IMG/VR virus record: IMGVR_UViG_3300005528_000050
Span: 1-64,000 of that record
Length of the DNA: 64,000 nucleotides
Direction: 5' to 3' (one strand)
DNA from: a virus
Of this stretch, positions 6,797 through 14,132 are shown in pieces. Positions within the stretch are counted from its first letter, which is position 1; each line of letters starts with the position of its first letter. The notes beneath the pieces were generated by a model. The model had not been told where the DNA came from and did not search any database. It was given only the letters and a program-made list of their open reading frames with translations. The position numbers and the translations under genes are program-made.

Positions 6797-7486
6797 ATGA
6801 AAATCATAATTGAAAACACTCGTTTTGACTACAACATTGGTTGTCGTTTATTAAAAACAAAATATCGTAATACACCCTTTAATGGTTTGGAAGATATTTG
6901 GGAAGATATTGTTCCTATTACTTTCAAAGAAATTACAACCGAAATTCAAAACATTGAACAGAGGCGTATCGCCGTAGGTTGTTTGGGTTTGGAAAACATT
7001 TACAAAGAAGTGAACCCCACACTTATTAAGTCCGAAACGATTTCAAAAGAAACATTTTGGGTTGGTGAGAATGGTGAACTCATTAAGAAAAACTTTGAGG
7101 ACACCTACGAACTTTATGAAGTAAAAGGAAATGTTTGGGGTGAAGGTGCAGAATTTGGTTGGCGTAGACCAGATAATGTTCACTTTGTAAAGTGTAAGGA
7201 CACCTCAACTGATAGGGAGTATTTTATTTGGGTGGACGCACAAAGTGTTTATCGTACTAACAACAAAGACAAATGGTTGAGTAGTAGTGAGAACTTTGGT
7301 GAAAAGATTACCCCTATTCAAGCAATCGCGTGGACAATTCAAACAGACATTAAAGAAGGTGGAATTGAGAAAATTGTTCGGCAAGGTGATTGTGTTCTTA
7401 TTAAGAAGAAAAAGAAGTGTGAAAGTGGTTCGGTTAGACACTTGACCGAAAAAGAATACCGAAAACTATTGGTCGCAGAGAGTTAG
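6797..7486 (+). CDS. Hypothetical protein (229 aa)
   Basis: No family recognised. Starts MKIIIENTRFDYNIGCRLL. Internal Trp-rich stretch (WGEGAEFGWRRPDNVHFVKC) followed by YFIWVDAQSVYR and a basic loop (VLIKKKKKCES). The C-terminus ends in a helix (HLTEKEYRKLLVAES). Last gene of the four-gene unit and followed by a terminator. Probably cytosolic. Confidence 0.85.
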   Translation: MKIIIENTRFDYNIGCRLLKTKYRNTPFNGLEDIWEDIVPITFKEITTEIQNIEQRRIAVGCLGLENIYKEVNPTLIKSETISKETFWVGENGELIKKNFEDTYELYEVKGNVWGEGAEFGWRRPDNVHFVKCKDTSTDREYFIWVDAQSVYRTNNKDKWLSSSENFGEKITPIQAIAWTIQTDIKEGGIEKIVRQGDCVLIKKKKKCESGSVRHLTEKEYRKLLVAES

Positions 7487-7510
7487 TTGTTTCATTTTTA
7501 TTGGTTAAAA

Positions 7511-7538
7511 CCCTCACTCAAAAGGTGGGGGTTTTTTA
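7511..7538 (+). terminator. Rho-independent terminator
   Basis: CCCTCACTCAAAAGGTGGGGG with six T, followed by the recurrent ATTGCTC. Confidence 0.85.
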
Positions 7539-7575
7539 TTGCTCCGAAGTTGCTGCTGGTTGCGCTGCTGTTCGT

Positions 7576-7636
7576 GATTTTGTTTGGCATTCTGTAAACC
7601 CAATAAAATCAATGGTTTGGGTTCGCCAACCAAAAT
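7576..7636 (+). repeat. GTTTGGC inverted pair with nested dyad
   Basis: GATTTTGTTTGGC at 7576-7588 and GCCAACCAAAAT at 7625-7636, inner dyad AACCCAA...TTGGGTT. Homologous to the block at 4779. Flanks are GC-richer, with repeated words such as GGTTGCTGCTG on both sides. Confidence 0.75.
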
Positions 7637-7728
7637 CAAGGGCTGGTTGCTGCTGTTGCACAACTGGTTTTTTCTAGTCATTGCTTCTGGTTTTACTGGT
7701 TTCCTGCTGCGGGGACCTGGAATCCACC

Positions 7729-7740
7729 AAATTGTTTGGC
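7729..7740 (+). repeat. Boundary element
   Basis: AAATTGTTTGGC followed by an A-rich stretch and the next promoter. Confidence 0.65.
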
Positions 7741-7758
7741 AAAAAAAATAAAAAAATT

Positions 7759-7790
7759 ATTGGATTATATTCTATATACTTTTATATTTG
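7759..7790 (+). promoter_or_regulatory. Bacteroidetes-type promoter
   Basis: ATTGGATTATATT and TATATTTG. Confidence 0.8.
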
Positions 7791-7811
7791 TGGTGTTAAA
7801 TTAATAAACAT

Positions 7812-8219
7812 ATGTACACGACAATTAAAGATTATTATTCCTTCTTGAAAAAACAAAAAGAGGAAAAAGAGAATGAACTTTCTAAGATAAAAGAAAGTGT
7901 TAACCAACAAATGGATGTTTTTATGTCCGAACATGGTTGGACACGAAAGGGTAAAGTTCAAACCAAAAAGTATACTCAAAAAGTAACTTACACCAAAAAG
8001 TTCAATGGTAAGGATATCGTAATTGAGTATCGTGGTAACTACCAAGATGATTTTGTTGATGGTGGTTGCCCCGAGTTCGTACACGATAAATCAATACCTA
8101 ATTGTGTTGAGAAATTTCAAATGGGTTACTTTCATTGGAACGACCAAGACACAAGTGGTTGGAGTTTAGATGTGGTAATGGAACGAATGGAAGTGTTCTA
8201 TAACAAGTACACCTCGTAA
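7812..8219 (+). CDS. Hypothetical protein with N-terminal coiled coil (135 aa)
   Basis: Residues 8-40 form a charged helix likely to be a coiled coil (LKKQKEEKENELSKIKES). The rest alternates strands and Trp (MSEHGWTRKGKVQTKKY, GYFHWNDQDTSGWSLDVV). No family recognised. Monocistronic. Confidence 0.85.
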   Translation: MYTTIKDYYSFLKKQKEEKENELSKIKESVNQQMDVFMSEHGWTRKGKVQTKKYTQKVTYTKKFNGKDIVIEYRGNYQDDFVDGGCPEFVHDKSIPNCVEKFQMGYFHWNDQDTSGWSLDVVMERMEVFYNKYTS

Positions 8220-8222
8220 GAG

Positions 8223-8244
8223 AAACCCCGAAAGGGGTTTTTTT
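8223..8244 (+). terminator. Rho-independent terminator
   Basis: AACCCC-GAAA-GGGGTT plus T-run. Confidence 0.85.
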
Positions 8245-8257
8245 ATTTCTCAGGACT

Positions 8258-8291
8258 CTGAGTCACGGTTCAGGACGGAAATTAGATTGGC
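8258..8291 (+). repeat. Stem-loop plus boundary element
   Basis: CTGAGTCACGGTTCAG at 8258-8273, identical to the stem-loop at 324-339, then ATTAGATTGGC at 8281-8291. Confidence 0.65.
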
Positions 8292-8309
8292 AAGAAAAAT
8301 AAAAAAATA

Positions 8310-8341
8310 TTTGGATTATATTAATTACTGATTTATATTTG
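8310..8341 (+). promoter_or_regulatory. Bacteroidetes-type promoter
   Basis: TTTGGATTATATT and TATATTTG; serves 8362-9110. Confidence 0.85.
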
Positions 8342-8361
8342 TATTATAAAACGACAAGACA

Positions 8362-8580
8362 ATGATAAAATCTATTGATGAAAAACAAGGAGGTATTGAG
8401 ATTGACCTCACAGGACCTGATGGGAACGCGTTCGTTCTTATTGGTCTCGCCTCAAAATGGGCGAAACAACTCGGTTTGGACTCCAAGAAAATTCAAGAGG
8501 AGATGATGAGTGGGGATTATGAGAATTTGATTGGCGTGATTGAAAAGTATTTCGGTGACTATGTAACTCTTTATCGTTAA
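8362..8580 (+). CDS. Conserved phage hypothetical protein (72 aa)
   Basis: The block IDLTGPDGNAFVLIG then KQLGLDSKKIQEEMMSGDYENLI and YFGDYVTL is familiar from many phages, where it is always a short stand-alone protein of unknown role. First of three tightly packed genes (gaps of 4 and 1 bases). Confidence 0.88.
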   Translation: MIKSIDEKQGGIEIDLTGPDGNAFVLIGLASKWAKQLGLDSKKIQEEMMSGDYENLIGVIEKYFGDYVTLYR

Positions 8581-8584
8581 TCAT

Positions 8585-8788
8585 ATGGCACAGAAAATTC
8601 AAATTTTATCCCCTGATGGGTTCACACTCGAAAGGGATGTACCTTACTACAAGTCGCACAGAGCGGCGTGTAAGGCGTTCGAACAATGGAAGAAAGGGTA
8701 CGAAACTCAAGGGTATTATTCTTCCGTAAAATATGGTCGCATACCATTAGTTGACCTTGAGGATTATTGTCAATTAAATTATTTGTAA
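8585..8788 (+). CDS. Conserved phage hypothetical protein (67 aa)
   Basis: Pattern IQILSPDGF...AFEQWKKGYETQGYYSS...GRIPL, again a common small phage protein of unknown function that tends to occur beside its two neighbours here. Helical centre with aromatic residues; no metal-binding cysteine pairs. Confidence 0.88.
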   Translation: MAQKIQILSPDGFTLERDVPYYKSHRAACKAFEQWKKGYETQGYYSSVKYGRIPLVDLEDYCQLNYL

Positions 8789-8789
8789 C

Positions 8790-9110
8790 ATGAAAAATTT
8801 CAGTCAAGTTTGTGTTTGGCCCGCAACTCTTATCGGTAAGTCCAACATTAAGGAATTCGAAAAGTGGTTAAAACAAGAATTCGGTGTTCGTGCAAAATAT
8901 TGTGAGGAAGTAGAAACACTACCTACACCAGGCGAACCTGAAACGGGTGGAAGAAACGATGTGTTCTTTAGAGTCCATCAAGATGACATTCCAAAATTCG
9001 CAGTACCCCGTTTACAAATTGGTATTCGTTGGTGGGAGGATGTATTACTTAATGGTAATGGTGTTCTCTATCCCCAAGATATTTTGGAAAGATACCCGAA
9101 GACATGGTGA
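8790..9110 (+). CDS. Conserved phage hypothetical protein (106 aa)
   Basis: Starts MKNFSQVCVWPATLIGKSNIKEFEK and carries GGRNDVFFRVHQDDIPKFAVPRL and GIRWWEDVLLN. Function unknown. Third gene of the 8362-9110 unit. Confidence 0.88.
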   Translation: MKNFSQVCVWPATLIGKSNIKEFEKWLKQEFGVRAKYCEEVETLPTPGEPETGGRNDVFFRVHQDDIPKFAVPRLQIGIRWWEDVLLNGNGVLYPQDILERYPKTW

Positions 9111-9120
9111 ACAGTGAATA

Positions 9121-9129
9121 TTGATTGGC
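9121..9129 (+). repeat. Boundary element variant
   Basis: TTGATTGGC between the unit's last gene and the next promoter. Confidence 0.5.
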
Positions 9130-9137
9130 AAAAATAA

Positions 9138-9168
9138 CTTGTAAAAAGAAATAATCTTTATACCTTTG
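9138..9168 (+). promoter_or_regulatory. Bacteroidetes-type promoter (weak -33)
   Basis: CTTGTAAAAAG at -33 and TACCTTTG at -7. Confidence 0.65.
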
Positions 9169-9183
9169 TAAAAAACCATTCGT

Positions 9184-9435
9184 ATGACAAATCAAGAAAT
9201 AACTACCCATTGGGTAAATCAAAGTGAGAAAGTCCTAAAGGGACGAGTTATCAAATCAGTTCGTTATCTTACCGATGAGGAAATGGAACTTATGGGTTGG
9301 TACAAGAGACCAATTTGTATTGAGTTGGACAACGGAACACTATGTATTCCTTCTATGGATGATGAGGGAAATGATGGTGGAAGTTTGTTCTACCAAGAAA
9401 AAGGTAAAGAACTTGATGTATTACCTGTAATCTAA
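9184..9435 (+). CDS. Conserved phage hypothetical protein (83 aa)
   Basis: Conserved-looking core VRYLTDEEMELMGWYKRP then LDNGTLCIPSMDDEGNDGG and LPVI. This is a recurrent small phage protein without known function. Own promoter. Confidence 0.88.
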   Translation: MTNQEITTHWVNQSEKVLKGRVIKSVRYLTDEEMELMGWYKRPICIELDNGTLCIPSMDDEGNDGGSLFYQEKGKELDVLPVI

Positions 9436-9472
9436 AAACACTTGACAATGTAAAATATGATGTGTAACTTTT

Positions 9473-9548
9473 TATTGGATTACATTTCATAGTTGTAATT
9501 TGTGTTTGGTTTGACACACTAAAGGGGTTCTTCGGAATCCCTTTTTTT
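9473..9548 (+). ncRNA. Possible tiny RNA between a promoter-like site and a terminator
   Basis: ATTGGATTACATT (near 9476) and TAATTTG (9496-9502) resemble a promoter, but only a stem TGTGT...ACACA and the terminator at 9521-9548 follow, with no reading frame. If active it would give an RNA of about 45 nt. The -7 box is one T short, so this is weak. Confidence 0.3.
9521..9548 (+). terminator. Rho-independent terminator
   Basis: AAAGGGGTTCTTCGGAATCCCTTT with seven T. Confidence 0.85.
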
Positions 9549-9614
9549 GTTTCTAAAATACTGAAAATCTTCGTTTTAACATACGCCAGGGGGAAAACTG
9601 GACGACGGCTGGAC

Positions 9615-9627
9615 GATTTTGTTTGGC
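9615..9627 (+). repeat. Boundary element
   Basis: GATTTTGTTTGGC after a CCAG...CTGG stem-loop near 9587-9602. Confidence 0.65.
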
Positions 9628-9647
9628 AAGAAATACTAGTATTCTTG
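9627..9647 (+). promoter_or_regulatory. Palindromic operator candidate
   Basis: CAAGAAATACTAGTATTCTTG, with the perfect core AATACTAGTATT, in the 373-base leader region of the ParB-like gene. A GTATG...CATAC hairpin follows near 9670. No other gene sits in this region. Confidence 0.4.
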
Positions 9648-9737
9648 GTGAATATCCTTAAAAGTTTTAGTATGTTTGTCATACACAAAGTCAAAGATGT
9701 ATGTGGAAAAACTTTTTTGAAAAAACTTTAAAAAAAA

Positions 9738-9769
9738 TTTGGAAAAAAAGAAAAACTATTATATCTTTG
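9738..9769 (+). promoter_or_regulatory. Bacteroidetes-type promoter
   Basis: TTTGGAAAAAAAG and TATCTTTG, drives the ParB-like gene. Confidence 0.8.
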
Positions 9770-9808
9770 TACCCACATTAAATCTTTAATCTAAAATTAG
9801 AAACGAAA

Positions 9809-10564
9809 ATGAGTACAAAAAATGTTCAAGTAAAGTTCACCCAAAATTTGGGTATGTTCAAACTTCACAATGTAAATCGTGAGGTAGACTCTCCACGCGT
9901 TAAGCGTATTACAGACTCGATGAAGAAGGACGGATTAAAACTCGTTCCAATCATTGTAAACTCCCAGTATGTGGTTGTAGACGGACAACACCGACTAACC
10001 GCAGCAAAAGAAGCGGGTAAAGGTATCTACTTTATTGTAGACAACTCAATCCCCAACACCACGAAAGGTATCTTTGAAGCCGCACGTAAGTTCAACCAGA
10101 ACATGAAAGAGTGGGGTAAGAAAGATTACATTCATGGTTTTTCCGAACAAGGAAACAAATCTTACAAAACTTTGGAAGATTTTTCAAAAGAGTTTCCGAT
10201 GTTTTCTTTGACCGAAAGAATTATGTTACTACAAAATTCTGGTACTCGTCATTGTGACAAACAAGATTTTGCGGATGGTAAGTTTGTTGTTGGTAATATG
10301 GAAACCGCCAAAGAATGGGCGAATAACCTACTCCAACTGAAACCTTACTTTGAAAAGGGTTACAACAAATCGGTATTTGTTCGTACTATTCTTACCATTA
10401 TGGAAAAGAAACCCGATTTTAAGTTTGAAGAATTTTTACATAAAGTAAAACTTCGTCCAAGTTCAATCTATATGTGTGGTGATAAAAAATCATACGCGGA
10501 AATGATTGAAGACATTTACAACTACAAGCGTCGTAATGAGGACAAGTTGAACCTTCGTTTCTAA
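9809..10564 (+). CDS. ParB/Srx-fold domain protein (251 aa)
   Basis: An N-terminal ParB-like nuclease domain is seen at about residues 15-85: NREVDSPRVKRITDSMKKDGLKLVPIIVN followed by the box VVVDGQHRLTAAKEAG. The remaining 160 residues are helical and carry no recognised HTH. Such proteins are common in Bacteroidetes phages and mobile elements and are not necessarily partition proteins; in vivo they may bind or modify DNA or use CTP. Monocistronic with an unusually long leader that contains a palindrome. Confidence 0.9.
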   Translation: MSTKNVQVKFTQNLGMFKLHNVNREVDSPRVKRITDSMKKDGLKLVPIIVNSQYVVVDGQHRLTAAKEAGKGIYFIVDNSIPNTTKGIFEAARKFNQNMKEWGKKDYIHGFSEQGNKSYKTLEDFSKEFPMFSLTERIMLLQNSGTRHCDKQDFADGKFVVGNMETAKEWANNLLQLKPYFEKGYNKSVFVRTILTIMEKKPDFKFEEFLHKVKLRPSSIYMCGDKKSYAEMIEDIYNYKRRNEDKLNLRF

Positions 10565-10586
10565 CTTTGGATTAGGGTTAGTGATT

Positions 10587-10616
10587 GGGGTGACCGAAAG
10601 GTTACCCCTTTTTTTT
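10587..10616 (+). terminator. Rho-independent terminator
   Basis: GGGGTGACC-GAAA-GGTTACCCC plus T-run. Confidence 0.88.
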
Positions 10617-10658
10617 GCTCAAAATTTCACAAGATGTAACATCCTGAAGACGACTCCA

Positions 10659-10671
10659 GATTTTGTTTGGC
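10659..10671 (+). repeat. Boundary element
   Basis: GATTTTGTTTGGC, single copy in the gap 10565-10819. Confidence 0.65.
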
Positions 10672-10761
10672 GGAGTTTTCAACACACAAATGTTTGTAAT
10701 CCAATAAAAAAGACACTTTTTGTATAAGGTTTTGACAAAAAAGTTGAACAAAGTGAAAATA

Positions 10762-10796
10762 TTTGTTGTTTATCGAAAATATTCTTATTACTTTTG
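10762..10796 (+). promoter_or_regulatory. Bacteroidetes-type promoter
   Basis: TTTGTTGTTTATC and TACTTTTG, spacing slightly long. Confidence 0.6.
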
Positions 10797-10819
10797 TACT
10801 GTAATTCAAAAACTTGAAT

Positions 10820-11191
10820 ATGATAAAAAAACCAAGAAAGACTACGGCTAATTCTCTGAAGAAGTCTTTGCACGAAATTCGTGAATGCCTTAATGAGAGT
10901 TTACCAAACTTTGAGAAAAAGGAAATGGTGGGAATTAAATTTTCTCGTGTTGGTACTCGTTATCACATTGAAAATGCACCAGTTCCTCCTACCGATAAGA
11001 TTGGTGTACAGCTTGAGCGTTCTTTCAATGATTTTATGCGTAAGCTGAAAGTAACTTATGGTGGAATGAAACTTGAAGGTTCGATGGTGTTAGGGACCAA
11101 AGACGATTTGTTTTTGGTTGGCTACAACAACTATGAACGTAAAGGTAAAAACCTCACCAAAAAGGGACATTCAATAGAAGGGGTTCTTTAG
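10820..11191 (+). CDS. Hypothetical protein (123 aa)
   Basis: Starts MIKKPRKTTANSLKKSLHE, a basic helical N-terminus, followed by a body with VGTRYHIENAPVPPTDKIG and a C-terminal strand pair (DDLFLVGYNNYERKGK). No family recognised. ATG preferred over an upstream TTG two codons earlier. Monocistronic. Confidence 0.82.
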   Translation: MIKKPRKTTANSLKKSLHEIRECLNESLPNFEKKEMVGIKFSRVGTRYHIENAPVPPTDKIGVQLERSFNDFMRKLKVTYGGMKLEGSMVLGTKDDLFLVGYNNYERKGKNLTKKGHSIEGVL

Positions 11192-11225
11192 TTTAGTATA
11201 TTGATTTAATGTTCGGTTCGAAAAA

Positions 11226-11251
11226 CCCTCACAGAAATGTGGGGGTTTTTT
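11226..11251 (+). terminator. Rho-independent terminator
   Basis: Same CCCTCACAGAAATGTGGGGG stem as at 3624, then ATTGCTC. Confidence 0.85.
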
Positions 11252-11293
11252 ATTGCTCGAATGTGTGCGGAGGAGCTGCACAGTTCGTCTATT

Positions 11294-11322
11294 AAATTAG
11301 TTTGGCGCCCGCCAAACAATAT
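11294..11322 (+). repeat. GTTTGGC inverted pair with 4-base loop
   Basis: AAATTAGTTTGGC at 11294-11306 and GCCAAACAATAT at 11311-11322, the tightest dyad of the family. Confidence 0.7.
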
Positions 11323-11370
11323 CGCCCTGGGAAGAACAGGTCCCTCCTGAAGAAAAAAAATAAAAATAAA

Positions 11371-11402
11371 TTTGGAATATAAAAGAATTCGTTTTATATT
11401 TG
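11371..11402 (+). promoter_or_regulatory. Bacteroidetes-type promoter
   Basis: TTTGGAATATAAAAG and TATATTTG; close relative of the promoter at 13116. Confidence 0.85.
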
Positions 11403-11422
11403 TATTGTTAAACCAATATTAT

Positions 11423-12193
11423 ATGGAGTACAGAAATAAAACCCAAGCCAGAAAGGAAACTGGAATCAATTATTTAGGTTCAGTTAACCTGACATCAAAA
11501 CACGCTAAGGCGTACAAGTATGATGAATTAACCTACAGTCTTTACCTCGCACCCGCGGACTTAAGTGGTTACGAAGTTTGCCCAATGAGAAACGCGGAGT
11601 GTACTGCACTATGTTTAAACGAATCTGGTATGAATCGAATGAACATGAGAGATGACATGATTACTGAGAGTAGAATTAAAAAAACAAAATTGTTTTTCGA
11701 ACATCGCCAGTATTTCATGCAATGGATGGTTGCAGAAATTGAGGCGGCAAAAAAGAAGGCAGAAAAACAAGGTTATCACTTTAGTGTTCGTTTAAATAAC
11801 ACTTCAGACATTTCACCCGAATCTTTTCATATGGAGATAGATGGTAAAAGAAAAAACATTTTGCAATTGTTTCCTAATGTTATGTTTTACGACTACAGCA
11901 AAGTGGGTAAACGAATGGAGTTAGTTAAGAAGTATAAGAACTACGACTTAACATTTTCATTTAGTGGTACAAACTTTTCAGATTGTATTAGTATGTTGAA
12001 CAATGGTATACGAGTTGCCGTTGTTTTCAAAAAAGAAATACCCAAAAAGTTTTGGGGTAGAAAAGTTATCGATGGTGACTTATATGATATGAGATATCGA
12101 GATGAGAACGACATTATTGTGGGATTAAAATATAAAGTCACACGAAAACGACCTCAAAAAGATAGTAAGTTTATAGTAGACCCCTCACAATGA
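11423..12193 (+). CDS. Gp88-like (gene product 88) family protein (256 aa)
   Basis: Matches the Gp88 family by SLYLAPADLSGYEVCPMRNAEC then ALCLNESG, RIKKTKLFF, VRLNNTSDISPE, FPNVMFYDYSKVGKR and a Cys-containing repeat of FSFSGTNFSDC. The conserved cysteines (about residues 52, 58, 62) may coordinate a metal or an iron-sulfur cluster; function is unknown, though the family is frequent in phages. Monocistronic. The terminator stem overlaps its last codons. Confidence 0.92.
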   Translation: MEYRNKTQARKETGINYLGSVNLTSKHAKAYKYDELTYSLYLAPADLSGYEVCPMRNAECTALCLNESGMNRMNMRDDMITESRIKKTKLFFEHRQYFMQWMVAEIEAAKKKAEKQGYHFSVRLNNTSDISPESFHMEIDGKRKNILQLFPNVMFYDYSKVGKRMELVKKYKNYDLTFSFSGTNFSDCISMLNNGIRVAVVFKKEIPKKFWGRKVIDGDLYDMRYRDENDIIVGLKYKVTRKRPQKDSKFIVDPSQ

Positions 12194-12203
12194 GGGGTTT
12201 TTT
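12181..12203 (+). terminator. Terminator overlapping the gene end
   Basis: CCCCTCA-CAA-TGAGGGG plus T-run; the TGA stop codon is in the 3' arm of the stem. Confidence 0.85.
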
Positions 12204-12242
12204 ATTGCTTGAAGATGTTGCGCGCATGATGCTGGTCATCGG

Positions 12243-12304
12243 AATTTTGTTTGGCATTCTGTAATCCTAATAAAATCAACACTTTAAGTTGTGCCAACCA
12301 AAAT
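12243..12304 (+). repeat. GTTTGGC inverted pair
   Basis: AATTTTGTTTGGC at 12243-12255 and GCCAACCAAAAT at 12293-12304. Homologous to 7576-7636 but the inner dyad has decayed. Confidence 0.72.
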
Positions 12305-12376
12305 CACCTGGCTTCAGACTGGTTGCAACAGCCAGTTTTACTGGTCATTTTGCTGGTGACCCTGGTTAATCCAAAA

Positions 12377-12387
12377 ACTTGGTTGGC
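12377..12387 (+). repeat. Boundary element variant
   Basis: ACTTGGTTGGC, 30 bases before the next -33 box. Confidence 0.5.
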
Positions 12388-12416
12388 AAGAAAACAATAA
12401 AAAAGATAAAAAATTA

Positions 12417-12448
12417 TTTGGAATATAATAATAACAGTATTATATTTG
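12417..12448 (+). promoter_or_regulatory. Bacteroidetes-type promoter
   Basis: TTTGGAATATAAT and TATATTTG. Confidence 0.85.
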
Positions 12449-12468
12449 TATCATAAAACAACATAACA

Positions 12469-13071
12469 ATGGGACAATATTATAAACCAATCATTTTAGG
12501 TAACACCCCAAAAGAGGGTGAACACGAAACAGTTAAAGCGTGGATGTATTCACACGAGTACGACAACGGACTCAAACTGATGGAGCATTCCTATCAAGGG
12601 AACAACTTCGTTTCAACTTTTGAAAAACAATTAACCCGTAGAGGTGAACATTACAAAAGTCGTGTAGTGTGGGCGGGTGATTACGCAGGAGAAGAACCAG
12701 GTGTAAAAGTCATTTCGGAAGGGAAGGAGTACGATGCAAATTTGTATTCACTTTGTAATGATGAAAACCAAATCAAACCCAAAGTGTCATCAACGGATGA
12801 ATACCCCTACATTGTAAACCACACCAAAAAAATGTTCGTGGATAAAAACAAAGTTCCCGAAATTCAAGGATGGGATGGTGTAAAAATTCACCCTTTACCA
12901 CTATTAACTAGTGAAGGTAACGGAATGGGTGGGGGAGATTTTAGAGGTGATGATGAAAATGAGATTGTTGGTTCGTGGGCAAGAGATGTTATCTCGGTAG
13001 AAAAAGATAGTCCACTCGTAACCAATGGGATGATGAATTACACCGAATTGATTTTTGATTTGAAAGAATAA
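12469..13071 (+). CDS. Conserved phage hypothetical protein, MGQYYKPI type (200 aa)
   Basis: Starts MGQYYKPIILGN and shows GLKLMEHSYQGNNFV, RVVWAGDYAGEE, YPYIVNHTKKMFVDK, HPLPLLTSEGNGMGGGDF and GSWARDVISVEKD. I recognise this as a widespread phage family of unknown function. Conserved Trp, Asp and His residues suggest an enzyme or binding fold, but none is assigned. Monocistronic. Confidence 0.9.
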   Translation: MGQYYKPIILGNTPKEGEHETVKAWMYSHEYDNGLKLMEHSYQGNNFVSTFEKQLTRRGEHYKSRVVWAGDYAGEEPGVKVISEGKEYDANLYSLCNDENQIKPKVSSTDEYPYIVNHTKKMFVDKNKVPEIQGWDGVKIHPLPLLTSEGNGMGGGDFRGDDENEIVGSWARDVISVEKDSPLVTNGMMNYTELIFDLKE

Positions 13072-13076
13072 AAAGG

Positions 13077-13100
13077 TCCCCCGTCACAGGGGGATTTTTG
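13077..13100 (+). terminator. Terminator merging with a boundary element
   Basis: TCCCCC-GTCACA-GGGGGA then TTTTTG, which continues into GTTTGGC. Confidence 0.8.
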
Positions 13101-13106
13101 TTTGGC
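13093..13106 (+). repeat. Boundary element
   Basis: GATTTTTGTTTGGC formed by the terminator's 3' flank. Confidence 0.65.
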
Positions 13107-13115
13107 AAAAAAACA

Positions 13116-13147
13116 TTTGGAATATAAAAGAATTAGTATTATATTTG
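13116..13147 (+). promoter_or_regulatory. Bacteroidetes-type promoter
   Basis: TTTGGAATATAAAAG and TATATTTG. Confidence 0.85.
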
Positions 13148-13165
13148 TATTATAAACCAATCAAG

Positions 13166-13555
13166 ATGAGTAAAAGTATTAAAGTAAGGTTCAATCTCGG
13201 TAGAGGTAAGAACTACATGAAGTGGAAAGTACAACACCCTGATGGTAGTGTATTGTATTACAGTCCAACAGATAATCAGTTGGTCATGACAGGTTGCACA
13301 TTTAAGAACCACAGGAAAACAGCACAGAAGATTTTCGATGGTGGTAATAAAACAGTATGTGCGTGGATACTTTGTAAGGACATCAAGATTTACACAGGTC
13401 AACCATACAAGGATGAAAGTCGTAGGGTTCGATACAATCCACGAGTTCAACCCAACTGGTTATTCGATGGTCACATCATGGACAATGATGGAGTACCACA
13501 ATTGCACACCATCGATTACGGAGTGTACATCACGACAGGTGAAGGTGAAATTTAG
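13166..13555 (+). CDS. Conserved phage hypothetical protein (129 aa)
   Basis: Starts MSKSIKVRFNLGRGKNYMKWKV, then HPDGSVLYYSPTDNQLVMTGC, FKNHRKTAQKI and KTVCAWILCKDIKIY. The first 80 residues form a compact phage family seen elsewhere; no function. The stop codon TAG is part of an AATTTAGTTTGGC element. Start placed 19 nt after the -7 box. Confidence 0.88.
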   Translation: MSKSIKVRFNLGRGKNYMKWKVQHPDGSVLYYSPTDNQLVMTGCTFKNHRKTAQKIFDGGNKTVCAWILCKDIKIYTGQPYKDESRRVRYNPRVQPNWLFDGHIMDNDGVPQLHTIDYGVYITTGEGEI

Positions 13556-13561
13556 TTTGGC
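13549..13561 (+). repeat. Boundary element containing a stop codon
   Basis: AATTTAGTTTGGC; the TAG ends the preceding gene. Confidence 0.7.
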
Positions 13562-13576
13562 CTAAAATAAAACAAC

Positions 13577-14053
13577 ATGGACTTAATTAAAGCACAACGG
13601 TTAGCAGAGAAGTTAATTCACAAACACAAGTTAGATGTTAAGGGGTGGACATTTGCGTATGACAATGCAAAAAGTAGGTTTGGGTGTTGTAAATACAGAC
13701 CTAAACAAATTACACTATCCAAAGTATTGACATTACTTAATGATGAAAGTCATGTAAAGAATACTATTCTACATGAGATTGCACACGCACTTTGTCCTGG
13801 TCAAAAACATAACCATGTATGGAGGTCGAAAGCGATTGAAATAGGTTGTGATGGACATCGTTGTTATAGTAGTAAAGTAGTTGAAACACCCGAAGCAAAA
13901 TATATTGCAACATGTGTTGGTTGTGGTAAGGTATCCAAAGCCCATCGTTTAAGAAGTAGGTCTTATTCATGTAGCAATTGTTCGGGTGGTAGTTACAACC
14001 CAAAGTACAAATTGGAGTTCAGACCAAACCCCATATTCACAGGGGGGATTTAG
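13577..14053 (+). CDS. SprT-like zinc metallopeptidase-fold protein (158 aa)
   Basis: HEIAH at about residue 65 (NTILHEIAHALCPGQKHNHVW) is the zinc-binding HExxH of SprT-like proteins, with the third ligand His in the following HNH..W stretch. The C-terminal 50 residues hold a zinc ribbon (CVGCGK ... CSNCSGG). Bacterial and eukaryotic SprT/Spartan proteins act on DNA-protein crosslinks; phages often carry short SprT forms. No own promoter, 21 bases behind the preceding gene, so cotranscribed. Its stop TAG also lies in a boundary element. Confidence 0.93.
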   Translation: MDLIKAQRLAEKLIHKHKLDVKGWTFAYDNAKSRFGCCKYRPKQITLSKVLTLLNDESHVKNTILHEIAHALCPGQKHNHVWRSKAIEIGCDGHRCYSSKVVETPEAKYIATCVGCGKVSKAHRLRSRSYSCSNCSGGSYNPKYKLEFRPNPIFTGGI

Positions 14054-14059
14054 TTTGGC
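14047..14059 (+). repeat. Boundary element containing a stop codon, start of 63-nt module copy 1
   Basis: GATTTAGTTTGGC; TAG ends the SprT-like gene. Bases 14048-14110 are the first of three nearly identical element-plus-promoter modules. Confidence 0.75.
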
Positions 14060-14077
14060 GACAAAGTTGAAAAAAAA

Positions 14078-14109
14078 TTTGGTATAAAAGAAAAATTGTT
14101 ATATCTTTG
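14078..14109 (+). promoter_or_regulatory. Bacteroidetes-type promoter (module copy 1)
   Basis: TTTGGTATAAAAG and TATCTTTG; identical to those at 14835 and 15223. Confidence 0.85.
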
Positions 14110-14132
14110 TAATACAATTAAATTAAAAAAGT

